This document shows, piece after piece, positions 34,864 to 45,000 of a stretch of DNA of 64,000 nucleotides. The stretch's first letter is position 1. Every line of letters begins with the position of its first letter. A model generated the notes under the pieces. The model saw only the letters and a program-made list of their open reading frames with translations, did no database searches and had not been told where the DNA came from. The stretch comes from Smallanthus sonchifolius (Eukaryota > Streptophyta > Magnoliopsida > Asterales > Asteraceae). The position numbers were made by a program, and so were the translations under genes. The stretch lies in NCBI GenBank assembly GCA_023525975.1, contig CM042029.1, positions 86,100,849 through 86,164,848 of the forward strand. The letters run 5' to 3'.

Positions 34864-36180
34864 CTAATCGGCTCCGGCGTCACCCTGACCTGCCCCGCCC
34901 TCACCCTGAACGGGGTCGTCCGGATAATGACGTGGCGGTGGTAGTGGGGGTGGCTCGATGCCGGCGGCTCGTGACTGATTCACGAGCTGTTCAACCGCCC
35001 ACGTCATCAGGTCCTCCATGCGATCGAGTTGACGACCCTGTCGCCGTGAGTCGGCAACAACGCCATCAATCAATGCCTGGGTAGCCCTATCCAGCCTAAC
35101 AGACCGACGTACGTGTTGGGGATGCGGTGGCGGATGCTCTTGGACCTGCTCGACGTGTGGCGGCTCGTCCTCAATCGCCATACCCTGCAGCGGCTGAGGC
35201 ATAGGCGGGTCCCCCTGTCCAGGCATCTGCGGCAACGGCACCGGGACCCAAACCTGGTCCTGGACGGCCCCTACGAACCGAAGGCCCTGCGGGAATCGGT
35301 GCGTGATGCGCATGCCGCTCGCCGTGCGATGATCTAATCGGACAGGGGGAATGGCCGGTAACATCTGAGGCTCATGGTGGCCAAATGGTATGACCGACCG
35401 CATGATATGCGTGATGAATGCACCGCCATATAAAAGTCCGCGCCTCTGTCGCATATAGGCTGAAGCAAAATAAAGCGCCATGCTCGTGGACAGGTCGCAC
35501 CGCCTCCCAGTAAGTAGGCAGAAAAGGAAGAAAAGATCTCTATCAGTGCACCACTCACGGCTTTTTAGACGCGGTGCGATCGACGTCGAAATAAGCCGGT
35601 GCAGATATCTATACAAAGGGTCTCTAATACCCGAGACCCTCCCCTTGGTACCCAACCAAGGACTATGTGAAATCAAGCCCCAAAAAACAAGGAGTTCCTC
35701 CTTGTCAACCTCCGTCACCGCCTCGGTGAATAGCGGCGAGACCGTCTCAGGCTCGTAGTACAAGCCCGTCGTGACGGCCCACTGACGGAGAGTCTGACGG
35801 TAAACGACCCCAAAAATAGAAAAAGAAATACGATCCGGATCCTCAATATCCGGCGCCTCCCCGGGTAGAGGCTGCAGCCCAGTCTCTGAATAGATAAACG
35901 TCGAAAGAAACTCGACGACAAGCTCTCGGTATGTCTCCTCAAAAGAAAGGTCAAAAAGACGCGACCATGGCGTGTCCTCACCGATGATGGCCCTAGCTCG
36001 CTCGGCCTCATGCACCTCCTCGAGGAGGGCCCAATCCACCGCCGTACCCGGACCCATCTGCACCTCCCGGAGCTTCTGGCACCGGGAATAAGCCTCTGTA
36101 TCGGGCGGAAAATCTAGAAAAGGATAGTGCGCAAAATCGTCTAGCTGATCCATCTGAATATCATCATCATAATCCGCCAT
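34864..36180 (-). CDS. ATHILA ORF-1-like protein carried in the MULE, 438 aa
   Basis: Uninterrupted 438-codon frame from ATG (36180) to TAG (34864). The N-terminus is acidic (MADYDDDIQMDQLDDF). The core has YRELVVEFLSTF, FGVVYRQTLRQWAVTTGLY, DPLYRYLHRLISTSIAPR and LYGGAFITHIMRSVIPFG, the pattern I know from the ATHILA ORF-1 family of plant retroelements. The C-terminus is Pro/Gly-rich, with a likely coiled-coil stretch (RQGRQLDRMEDLMTWAVEQL) before it. No catalytic motif, signal or TM segment. It is markedly GC-richer than its surroundings and lies on the same strand as the transposase, about 640 bp downstream. The function of the family is unknown. It may be a captured gene or a genuine second MULE gene; expression is unproven. 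Confidence 0.75.
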   Translation of the reverse strand: MADYDDDIQMDQLDDFAHYPFLDFPPDTEAYSRCQKLREVQMGPGTAVDWALLEEVHEAERARAIIGEDTPWSRLFDLSFEETYRELVVEFLSTFIYSETGLQPLPGEAPDIEDPDRISFSIFGVVYRQTLRQWAVTTGLYYEPETVSPLFTEAVTEVDKEELLVFWGLISHSPWLGTKGRVSGIRDPLYRYLHRLISTSIAPRLKSREWCTDRDLFFLFCLLTGRRCDLSTSMALYFASAYMRQRRGLLYGGAFITHIMRSVIPFGHHEPQMLPAIPPVRLDHRTASGMRITHRFPQGLRFVGAVQDQVWVPVPLPQMPGQGDPPMPQPLQGMAIEDEPPHVEQVQEHPPPHPQHVRRSVRLDRATQALIDGVVADSRRQGRQLDRMEDLMTWAVEQLVNQSRAAGIEPPPLPPPRHYPDDPVQGEGGAGQGDAGAD

Positions 36181-36427
36181 ATCTGATAATAATTAATTGT
36201 TTTTAATATTTTAATTTAAATAATAAATAATAATAATATATTGTTTAAATTTTAAATAATAAATAATAATAATATTTTTTTTTAAATAATAATAAATAAT
36301 AATAATATATTGTATTTATTTTAAATAATAAATAATAATAATAATAATAATAATATTAATATATTGTTTTATTATATTTTCTTTAATTGAATTAATTTAT
36401 ATAATTAAAAAAAAAATTAAATTAAAA
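36181..36427. other. (TAA)n-rich spacer upstream of the 438-codon ORF
   Basis: Almost pure A/T with repeated AATAATAAT units, directly 5' of the ORF start. It would contain the promoter and leader if the ORF is expressed. No distinct TATA box can be singled out in such sequence. Confidence 0.6.
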
Positions 36428-36803
36428 ACCTATACGCCACGTATAGGCTTATACGTGGCGTATAGGCGGTTGCCGGGTAAACAAAGCCATACGCAGGCCA
36501 AATAGGCCATACGCGGGCGAGTTGCCGGGTAAACCAAGCCATACGCGACCAAACTAGGCCATACGCAGGCATGTGACCGGGTAAACTGAGCCATACGCAG
36601 CGTATAGGCTTATACGTGGCGTATGGCTTCATCTTCTTCCTTAGATCAATCCAGAAGAACTATACGCCACGTATGGTCCTGTACGTGGCGTATAGTTCTT
36701 AATTTCAAACCTAAAAATCCCTAATCTACCCAGTTTTACCCGCTAATATTCAATAAAAACCTAACATTAATGATCGTATGGTCCTGTACGTGGCGTATAG
36801 TTC
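36428..36803. repeat. Central TATACG palindrome cluster of the MULE
   Basis: 36428-36467 pairs CCTATACGCCACGTATAGG with TTATACGTGGCGTATAGG. Then come four single GCCATACGC boxes at 36487, 36508, 36538 and 36559. Further pairs lie at 36590-36627 and 36660-36696, and a partial copy of the last pair at 36775-36803. The block separates the two genes and ends against the truncated transposase reading frame. Confidence 0.85.
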
Positions 36804-36816
36804 TTAAAGTTTCTTT

Positions 36817-38434
36817 CTAATACTGATCTGATACAATTTCATTAACAAACCCAACAAGTCTATCTAGCGAGCTGTTAGCATTTCTAAGATAGCTCTTTAA
36901 GAGCGAATGCTGGCTCTCGACTCGGTTCGTTGTATGTTGTCCAAAATTGAGGTTTTTGTTGGACCACGCAGATACAAACTTTTCTTTATACGGGTCCAGC
37001 CAATTTTTAGTCACATAATCAATAACTCCTGGAAAAATATTTAATATTGAATAAATATTTAAATACTGAAAATATTAAATATTTAATATTTAAAACTTAC
37101 TTCCTCGTTTGGCTGCGTACAGACTTTCGTAAAGTCGGTTGAAGTTGTACTGGTATATATCTGGCGTGGGAGACTCACATAATACCGACCATGAATACTT
37201 GAAATTTTTCCAGTCTTCGTCTGTAAATGATGCCCTGCAATGTTTTGCGATATTCTCGTGTATGTGCCACCGACATAGGTTCTTGGAACAGCTCGGAAAT
37301 ATTTTATCACACGCGTTTATAAGAGCTTTGTCCCTGTCTGTTACTATCACACGCGGCTCCATACACTTTTGCAACATTGCTTTTATTTGAAGTAACACCC
37401 AGACGAAGTTTTCCTCCCGTTCTTTTGATATAAATGCATGAGCGACGCAAAACGACTGGTGTGTGGAGGTCACACCGACCACTCGGACAAATGGAAGTTT
37501 GTACATGTTTGTTTTGTATGTCGCGTCGATCATCAACACGTGCGGGAATGCACGCCACATCTCGTACGATTTCGGATGAACAAAGAATATCTCCTCCACA
37601 CTATTTGTGGCAGGATCTTCTCGAGTATAGTAGACGTATTTTTTTGAAGAAAGCAGGTTTTCCAGAATCTGTATTGGAGTTTCACCGACTCTCGTTTTGT
37701 TTTTTTATCTTTTGTATTGCATTATAAATGTCTTTTTTAATGCAACTACTCTCTGGGTTTTGTTCCCTTATAGTTGCTAGAATGTTTCGTGGCAACATGT
37801 TTTGCGAATACAACTTCCCCACCAAAAGTTGTTCCGACTGAGACAGTCTCCTTGCAAACGAGTGCGCCTCAAGATGTTGACTAGGATCGTGGTTATGACT
37901 GTCATCCTTCACCGTTAATTTCCAATCACCAGTATTTTCTTGGTACTCTCCTTCCAATTTAAAGGGACAACCAATTTTCTTGCTACCGGCACGTCTAACC
38001 GTGGCAGTAGACGCACGTTCGCCGTGACGGTCACACACAAGCCACACCTTGATAAACGGTTCCGTCGGATCGTCGCCTTTTCTCCTCGATCGTCTGGTGA
38101 CAATGACGTAACCATTGTCACGTCCTCTCCGGATAGCTCAATCAACCAACTGTTCACGAGACTGAAAATTCTGGTTAGTTTTATAAGACATATTTTGATT
38201 ATTTTGTTCTTCGTCTTCGGAGTCATCGGTTTGTTGTGTCGGGTAAGAGAGTTCATCGTATACGTATTCGTTCGTGCGTTGTGTAAGGTAAGACGGTTCA
38301 CCGTATACGAACTCGGGATTGCTTAGTGGCTCGTTCAAATCTGGAAGCCTTACCCGTTGATGAGAATAAACGTTGGACGAGACCTCCTCCTGGTTCACCT
38401 CTTGAACGCCAAAACTTTGCGGATTGTTTTCCAC
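36817..38434 (-). pseudogene. FAR1/MuDR-type MULE transposase, broken
   Basis: Order on the minus strand: acidic N-terminus from 38434; a FAR1-type DNA-binding domain (NGYVIVTRRSRRKG, VWLVCDRHGE, GCPFKLEGEY, SHNHDPS); then the MULE catalytic domain with HVLMIDATYKTN (first D), VIVTDRDKALINA (second D), CRWHIHENI (C-x-WH) and, after an intron (donor GTAAGT near 37094, acceptor near 37029), NRVESQHSLLK (E). Lesions: an in-frame TGA at 38138-38140 where the family has Trp, a one-base shift in an A run near 37690-37700, and loss of the C-terminus after 36817, where the SWIM zinc finger would lie. It cannot make a full transposase as read. Confidence 0.85.
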
Positions 38435-38570
38435 CGACTCGTTAGAATATACCTGAAAACCGTAGTTACCATCCCACCACTAAGACATTTTATAGTTTTT
38501 TTTTTTTGAAAGCATACGTTCGTTCGGTTCGAATGAGAATTCTGCATTGTTAAATACACAAAATTTGGGC

Positions 38571-38776
38571 CCTATACGCATCGTATAGTCCAATACGATG
38601 CGTATAAGGTACGATGTGATGGGTTTAGTGGCAGAAGGAATCTCGTATCCTAAACTGCATCGTATTGACCTATACGATGCGTATACGAGGTTTGAATGAC
38701 AGGTTGTAAGAGAATGTCGGGCACGAGAATTTGTGAAGGGCTATACGCATCGTATTGCCCTATACGATGCGTATAT
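38571..38776. repeat. Right TATACG palindrome cluster of the MULE
   Basis: Three inverted pairs built on CTATACGCATCGTAT / ATACGATGCGTATA at 38571-38607, about 38656-38693 and 38739-38776. The spacer between half-sites is only a few bases each time. The half-site GATGCGTATA differs from the GTGGCGTATAG form used in the left and central clusters. The last pair lies about 45 bp from the element end. Confidence 0.85.
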
Positions 38777-38831
38777 GACCAAGTGTGGTTAGCATTTCCC
38801 GTGTGTGGTTAGTAGTCCCCTAAAATAATTA

Positions 38832-41800
38832 GAGTAAACTTTGTTTTTGGTCCCTCTGGTTTGGTCAAAATAACGGTTTTAGTCCATTAGTTTTAATTTC
38901 ACTTTTTTAGTCCTCGTGGTTTCATTTACTTCTCAATTAAGCCCAGGGCACAAACAACGTTAGTTTTTTCTGTTAAAAAAAGGTATTTTAGTCTATTTTA
39001 CTGATAAGGATTGATTATGTCATTTTTCTATAATTATACAGGGAGCGTTTATGTAATTTACTAAAATACTTAAAACCCAACCGCTCCCCTTCATCATCAT
39101 CATCCTCATCGGTTGGCCATCCACCATCGCCATCCACCACTGTCCATCCACCACCGCCATCCACAATCCACCATCGTCATCTTCATCATCTCAAACAAAC
39201 ATACACACATATGTGAAATTAAGAGAGAAAACATGTATCTCCTCTGTTCTCTTTACTCGGTAAATGACCATAGCTGGTGCCCTCAACCCCTGCGACAATC
39301 GTCTCCTTAATCTTTTCCCCAATGGTCTCTATACCTCGGCCAAAGGTCCAAACCCACATCCACCATTGCCGGCCAGACCACCGCTGCCGATAAAACCAGA
39401 AAACCGATCTAGAAGATGAAACCTAGGGGTGTTGGTTTCCTGTTTCCGGACTGGTTTTGGGCATCGATCGAGAGCAGAAAAGGGGAAAACCTAACTAGGG
39501 CGTCAATTTGGGTTCGATCTTGCCTGTTTAGGGACTCGGTTTTTACAAACAAGAACCTATAAATGATGTTCGAACACTAAAAATGGTGAATCAAAAAGCA
39601 GGTCTCTTCTTTGAAAATCGAAGGAGAAGATTAAACTAGAAGCTTGAAAAAATTATTGATTTTGTTTCTCATTTTCAAGCTCTAAATCTTGTGAAAGTTT
39701 GATTTTAATGCTGAGAAATCTTGTGAAATTTTGTTTTTAATGCTGGGAATTCATGGTGGGTTAAGAAGGAAAAGAGAACGATGTATTTTCCATATCCATA
39801 ATTAGGTTTCATTCTTCTTGTAACATTCATGATTCTCAAGTCATAAATTTTCTTTTTATTATTTAAGCATTTCAAAACCTGTACCCGTCCAACACCTTAT
39901 GTCACATTAATTACTATTCTAACGTATATCTATTTCAAAGCTCAACCTTACGATAACATATTGTTTTCCAATATACATGTAACTTATGTATACATATTTT
40001 TATAAGTATATACCATATTGTAATTATGAGCTTTACATCGCGTATTAACATCTTTATATATATATATATATATATTTATGGTGATATAAACCACGTTACA
40101 TAATTAGTATTATTATAAAAAAATGGCGTTCTATACAAAACAGTTTAGAATAAAGTAATTTAATATTTTATAACCTTTATTACAAGTTTTATAAGAATTA
40201 TTTTATAATATAATCAAAATTTAACTAGTCTTGAACCCTCAATTTGAACCCCCACCTTTTAACTTGAACCTTTGACCTCTATCCCCGAATTTTTACTTAT
40301 TAAAGTCAAACAATCTACATTCAAGCAATCAACACCTAAATTCGATCAACCCAGGGTGTTATGGAGTTACCAGGGGTGCGAAGTCAGTTACCGAACTCAC
40401 CCAGGCCCAATAATTATACCATTCCATCAGTATTCGCGGCTCAAATCGAAATTCAAACCCATTTGACTATTCTGAGTCAAAAGAGGCCGAATCCGACTAC
40501 AATCAAGTAATTAAACGCGTTTGAATCCCGCGAATCACGCCTTGCTCAATCCCGCATGTACCTAGTACCTAAAGGCGACCCAATTCGTTTCTAAACCATC
40601 CAATTCACGCGTAACGGAAGCTCACCGCTGTCGACATTAAACCCGTAATCAAACTATACAATTATATGCAAATTGAACGAATTAAACACGCAAAAACACT
40701 CGGAACACTCATCTCAAACTCTCCCGACCCTGTTTGGATTTGCATTCCACCCCTAGTCGTCAATCAAACACCACGCATCGCCGCCCTCGGATTTCTACCG
40801 ATCTCTCTCATCATCTAACCAAATCAGGTAAATCTTCCTTTGATAGAGTCGTCATGAACCTCTGATCAAAAGCCCCATCATCTCGGGCTTGATCATGTAC
40901 GCGAACGCGTCTAATTTTGGGGATTAGGGTTCGGGTATATTGGGGACGAAAGGGATGAACGGGCTGTTTCGTTTAAGGATTAATGGGTGGGTGTTCCTAT
41001 CAAGGCAATTGCCCAGATCTAGCGGTTAGTGTGAAATCCCCATCCAGGATAGGTCGCGGGTTCAAAACTAAGCCCCGCACCTATTTTTTTAGTCTCTTGA
41101 GAAGACCTGACCCGGCTCCCTGTTTCGAAAGCATTATGATCAAATTAAACCATTGTCATGACAAGTAAAACCCCCTGTTCCAGCGGTAATTCGGAGCCCC
41201 TTCACAGAATTCACCCGGGTTCGACCCGGGTGGTCATCAAATATTTTTAAATACCATTTCTAAAACTCTAAAAATTTTATAAAAAATATTTTTATAAACC
41301 TTGAAACATTTATAACAGAATAAAAGCAGAATCATTAAATTTCAATATAAATTCCGATTTAATCCGAATTAAAGTGTTAAATTGTATATTAAACTTTTAA
41401 ATCAAAACTTTAAATATTTAAATTAATTTCTAAATAAAAACAATTAATTTTATAAAGGTTATAAAATATTAACTTCATTTAAAACAATCAATACTTTTTA
41501 CGCACCTTTATACATAAATATCATTTTTACATATCTTTATAAATAAATAAATAAATTATTTATTTAAATAAGATAAATCACACGACTAATTTTATAACTA
41601 AATTACTAAATAATAATTATTTAATTTATTTAGTTATTCGAACTCAAAACTTAGTTTAATTATTTTAAAACTATTTATTTAAATTCCTCATTTTATGAAA
41701 CATTTCATTCAAGTACGAACCACTAATACTTACCACTCCAACTCTTGTCACACACAACTGATTCAATCCTAGACTTAGACATAGACTATTGTACCCCCTA

Positions 41801-43093
41801 ATAATTCAAATATACATTATACATTAGGTTAACGTGGTGAGTTGCAAGGATCAAATTTCTATCTAGTCTCCCGTGTTTAGCTACACCTTGAACCAAGTGA
41901 GTATTACATAGCCCCTTTTACTATTTTACACTTTTTGGGGTGGAACATGAACAATATATAACACTATTGTTTACATTTACACAGACTACACAAATACAAA
42001 TCCCCTTTACATTCATGTGTGCAATTTGAGCTTTATGCCCGAGTGCTAGTTGTGCTAACTTTTGTATGCGATTATGTGCAATCATTAACTATTCAAGCCG
42101 ACGGTAAACAATGATAGATCTATTGAGTCTGACAAACCCACCCAGATTGGGGTGATTGTTACCGACAACACAATTTGCATGCTAGTTACAAATGTTTGAT
42201 TGTACTTTAGTTACACAATAGCTGCTCCCCATAAATGCCTTATTTATCATGACGTGTAAGGATTTGCTTATTCATATTTATACACTATCTATGTACAAAC
42301 CTATGTATGCTCACCAACTTTTTAGTTGACCTTATTTTTATTCATGTTTTAGGTGCTAACGTGTGAATTTGAGCATGACATGCTACACTTAAGTTGGACC
42401 TAGTTAATTTAAATTCAATGAACAATTTATATTTTTATTTATGTACTTGTTGAATTTTGTTATTTGTGTTTGAATGGTTTGAAATGAAATCTATGTTTAA
42501 ATATTGAAATCTAATGAACCTTGTGCTCATGAACAGTCTACATGTCCCGCCCCGACGTTTCCGCCGTCGGTTGGGGTGTGACACTTCTCGACAAAAATCA
42601 AAGAGTAGAGATGTTAATGGGTTATGAGTGGGTTAAAGAAACTTGTGGCTGCAAAAGTTAGAGATGTCAATGGGTTATTCGTGGGTTAAAGATCATTTGC
42701 TAGAGAAGATAATCTTGTGACGGTGGTCGCAGGGAGGTGGTGACCGGAGAAGAAGAATTCGTCGGAGCTGCCTTGTTTTTTCGACGGTGGTTGCAGGGAG
42801 GTGGTGAGGTGGTGGTGGAAGATGAAGATCTGGTTATCGGAGAAGATTGGTTTTTGTATTGTATAATTTACACAAATGGTCCCTGAATTACTTTAAGAAA
42901 ATAACAAAGTCAGTCCTTATCAGTAAAAGGACAAAAATACTCTTACTTTAAACAGAAAAAACTAACGTTGTTAGTGTCCTGGGCTTAATTGAGAAGAAAA
43001 TGAAACCACGAGGACTAAAAAAGTGAAATTGAAACTAATGGACCAAAACCGTTATTTTGATCAAATTACAGGGACAAAAAACAAAGTTTACTC
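38832..43093. mobile_element. Mutator-type TIR element, nested around a solo LTR
   Basis: The left end GAGTAAACTTTGTTTTTGG and the inverted right end GAGTAAACTTTGTTTTTTG extend as arms of over 150 bp (sharing GGTCCATTAGTTT, TAGTCCTCGTGGTTTCATTT, CAACGTTAGTTTTTTCTGTT). It is flanked by the 9-bp duplication AAATAATTA (38823-38831 and 43094-43102). Without the nested LTR the element is about 1.5 kb. The interior has CATCCACC and GGTGGT-rich sequence, possibly captured gene DNA, but no intact frame. Confidence 0.88.
39819..42583 (+). mobile_element. Solo LTR nested in the TIR element
   Basis: Begins TGTAACATTC and ends GGTTGGGGTGTGACA, flanked by the 5-bp duplication CTTCT (39814-39818 and 42584-42588). 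2765 bp with no coding domain, hence a solo LTR left after LTR-LTR recombination. It holds two tRNA-like patches (GCGGGTTCAAAACTAAGCC near 41051 and CCGGGTTCGACCCGGGTGG near 41216), discussed under rejected items. Confidence 0.87.
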
Positions 43094-43102
43094 AAATAAT
43101 TA

Positions 43103-44289
43103 TTTCAGTGTTCTTTACATCAAATGTGTCAAGTTGACAATCGTGTTACAAGGTTTCACGTGTGTAGGTCTTAAGGGTTATACACAATGGAGCTTCAGTC
43201 TAAATTAGAATTTTTATTATAATAAACAAATTATTTTATTATGACTCACGTGTTGAGTTCTGATAAAGTGTAGATTTTTGTTTCTTATTTTTCTTTACTA
43301 ATAAATAACCCGCTCTCTTCTATTATATAATAATAATTGTAAATGACTAAATATCTAAAACTTATTTTAATATTTTATTAAAACTTACTAAATCATAATA
43401 ATATTTTAATTATATTATATCTTATCTTAAAATATAACTTTGTATTTTTTAAATCTTCGTTATTTATATTTCTTAAAGCTTTCCTATTTTTTATTTTCCC
43501 AATGGTTGATGACATCTAACATACAAATTTTCATAAAACTGTTGGATTACAAGAAGTTAGATTTATTTAACCCATGTGATACATGAGTTTCTAACCTCGT
43601 TCATTTAATAAATGAGATTAAACTCAACACGAGACTATTATTTATATAAATATAATAATATTTATATTATATAATAAATATTATTATACAAATTACATGT
43701 AATTATCTTAATAATATATATTTGTATATATATAAATTATAATTACAAAAACATATAAATAATTATGTATGTAAATTAATAAAATAACTTAATAAATAAT
43801 AAATAACAAACAGGTCGGGCATGAACCATCTTGAAAATTTATTAACGACCCAAACTTGAGTTTTAAACATGAAACTCAAAACGATTCTAACTCTAATCTA
43901 ATCCAAGTTTTATGTAAAACTAAGTAAGCTTCGAGATAGCCCGCTTAAATTGTATATGTATATAGGATTAAATTCAGGTAAAAATGATTCTAATTCTAAT
44001 AAGGGTGAGAAGGATTTATGGACATTAGATCAAATTGTGGAAAAAATTTAATGGTCGAGATTAAATTGTAGGAGAAAAAGTTGTTGAAATGTTATTTTAG
44101 TCTTGGCCACTTTTGTTGACTTTTTATCAAGTTCCCCCTTTATTTTAAACGTTCATAACTTTTACATACGACCTTATTTTTTTAAAAAAATTACACCATA
44201 AAAACGAACAATTTTTTATCTTTCAAACGAGTATAGTGTCGTTATAAAAAATGATTTTTTTTACGTTTTCCAGCTAATTGTGTAATTAG
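43103..44289. other. AT-rich gene-free stretch
   Basis: No gene or recognisable element end seen. Around 43560-43960 are degraded pieces of a repeat with CTCGTTCATTTAATAAATGAG and AGCCCGCTTAAATT-type motifs, also seen near 45590-45740. Confidence 0.5.
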
Positions 44290-45000
44290 TCAGGTCAATG
44301 TGTAATACAATTTCATTGTGTAATACAAGTTCATTGTGTAATACAAGTTCATTGTGTTATATGTATTTATAATTGTGTTTTATGTTTTCCAGCTCATTGT
44401 GTAATTAGTCAGGTCATTGTGTAATACAAGTTCATTGTGTAATATCTAGTCAATGTGTAATACAAGTTCATTGCGTAACTAGTCAGTTCATTGTGTAATA
44501 CAAGTTCATTGTATAATTAGTCAGGTCATTGTGTAATACAAGTTCATTGTGTAATACCACGTCTGGTCATTGTGTAATTAGTCAGGTCATTTGTAATACA
44601 AGTTCATTGTGTAATACCACGTCTGGTCATTGTGTAATTAGTCAGGTCATTGTGTAATACAAGTTCATTGTGTAATTAGTCAGGTCATTGTGTAATACCA
44701 CGTCTGGTCATTGTGTAATACAAGTTCATTGTGTAATTAGTCAGGTCATTGTGTAATACCACGTCTGGTCATTGTGTAATACAAGTTCATTGTGTAATTA
44801 GTCAGGTCATTGTGTAATACAAGTTCATTGTGTAATACCACGTCTGGTCATTGTGTAATATTTGGTCATTGTGTAATTAGTCAGGTCAGTGTGTAATACA
44901 AGTTTATTGTGTAATTAGTCAGATCATTGTGTAATTAGTCAGGTCATTGTATAATACAAGTTCATTGTGTAATACAAGTTCATTGTGTAATACACAATGA
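44290..45000. repeat. Minisatellite built from TCATTGTGTAAT units
   Basis: About 35 units share the core TCATTGTGTAAT and differ in the tail: ACAAGT (18 bp), TAGTCAGG (20 bp) or ACCACGTCTGG (23 bp). The tail types alternate in higher-order blocks; for example ACAAGT, TAGTCAGG, ACCACGTCTGG recurs from 44640 to 44830. The array ends in the palindrome CATTGTGTAATACACAATG. Confidence 0.93.

Larger units (their letters stand above)
34301..38820 (-). mobile_element. Two-gene MULE (Mutator-like element), 4.5 kb
   Basis: The ends share CTAACCACACACGG within about 10 bases of the termini (GGCTGATT... on the left, GGGGACTA... inverted on the right). Both are flanked by TAAAATAA (34293-34300 and 38821-38828). 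The terminal repeats are short and imperfect, so this is a non-long-TIR MULE. It carries, on the minus strand, a decayed FAR1/MuDR transposase (36817-38434) and an intact 438-codon ORF (34864-36180), plus three clusters of TATACG palindromes. The orientation given is that of both genes. Confidence 0.8.

Noticed and set aside
35113..36011. Long plus- and minus-strand frames overlapping the 438-codon ORF
   Set aside because: They are shadows of the GC-rich main ORF; they lack family motifs and the main frame has the clear ATHILA-like pattern.
36417..36632. 71-codon frame in the central palindrome block
   Set aside because: Made entirely of the repeated TATACG/CCATACGC words; repeat translation, not a gene.
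37915..38301. Alternative 128-codon frame across the transposase N-terminus
   Set aside because: The neighbouring frame carries the conserved DNA-binding domain on both sides of a single TGA; this frame has none of the motifs.
41051..41235. tRNA-like B-box words in the solo LTR
   Set aside because: No cloverleaf can be folded around them and they lie inside an LTR bounded by a target duplication, so not tRNA genes.
44290..45000. CRISPR-like regular repeats
   Set aside because: Units are directly joined with variable tails, there are no unique spacers, and the window is a plant nuclear genome.
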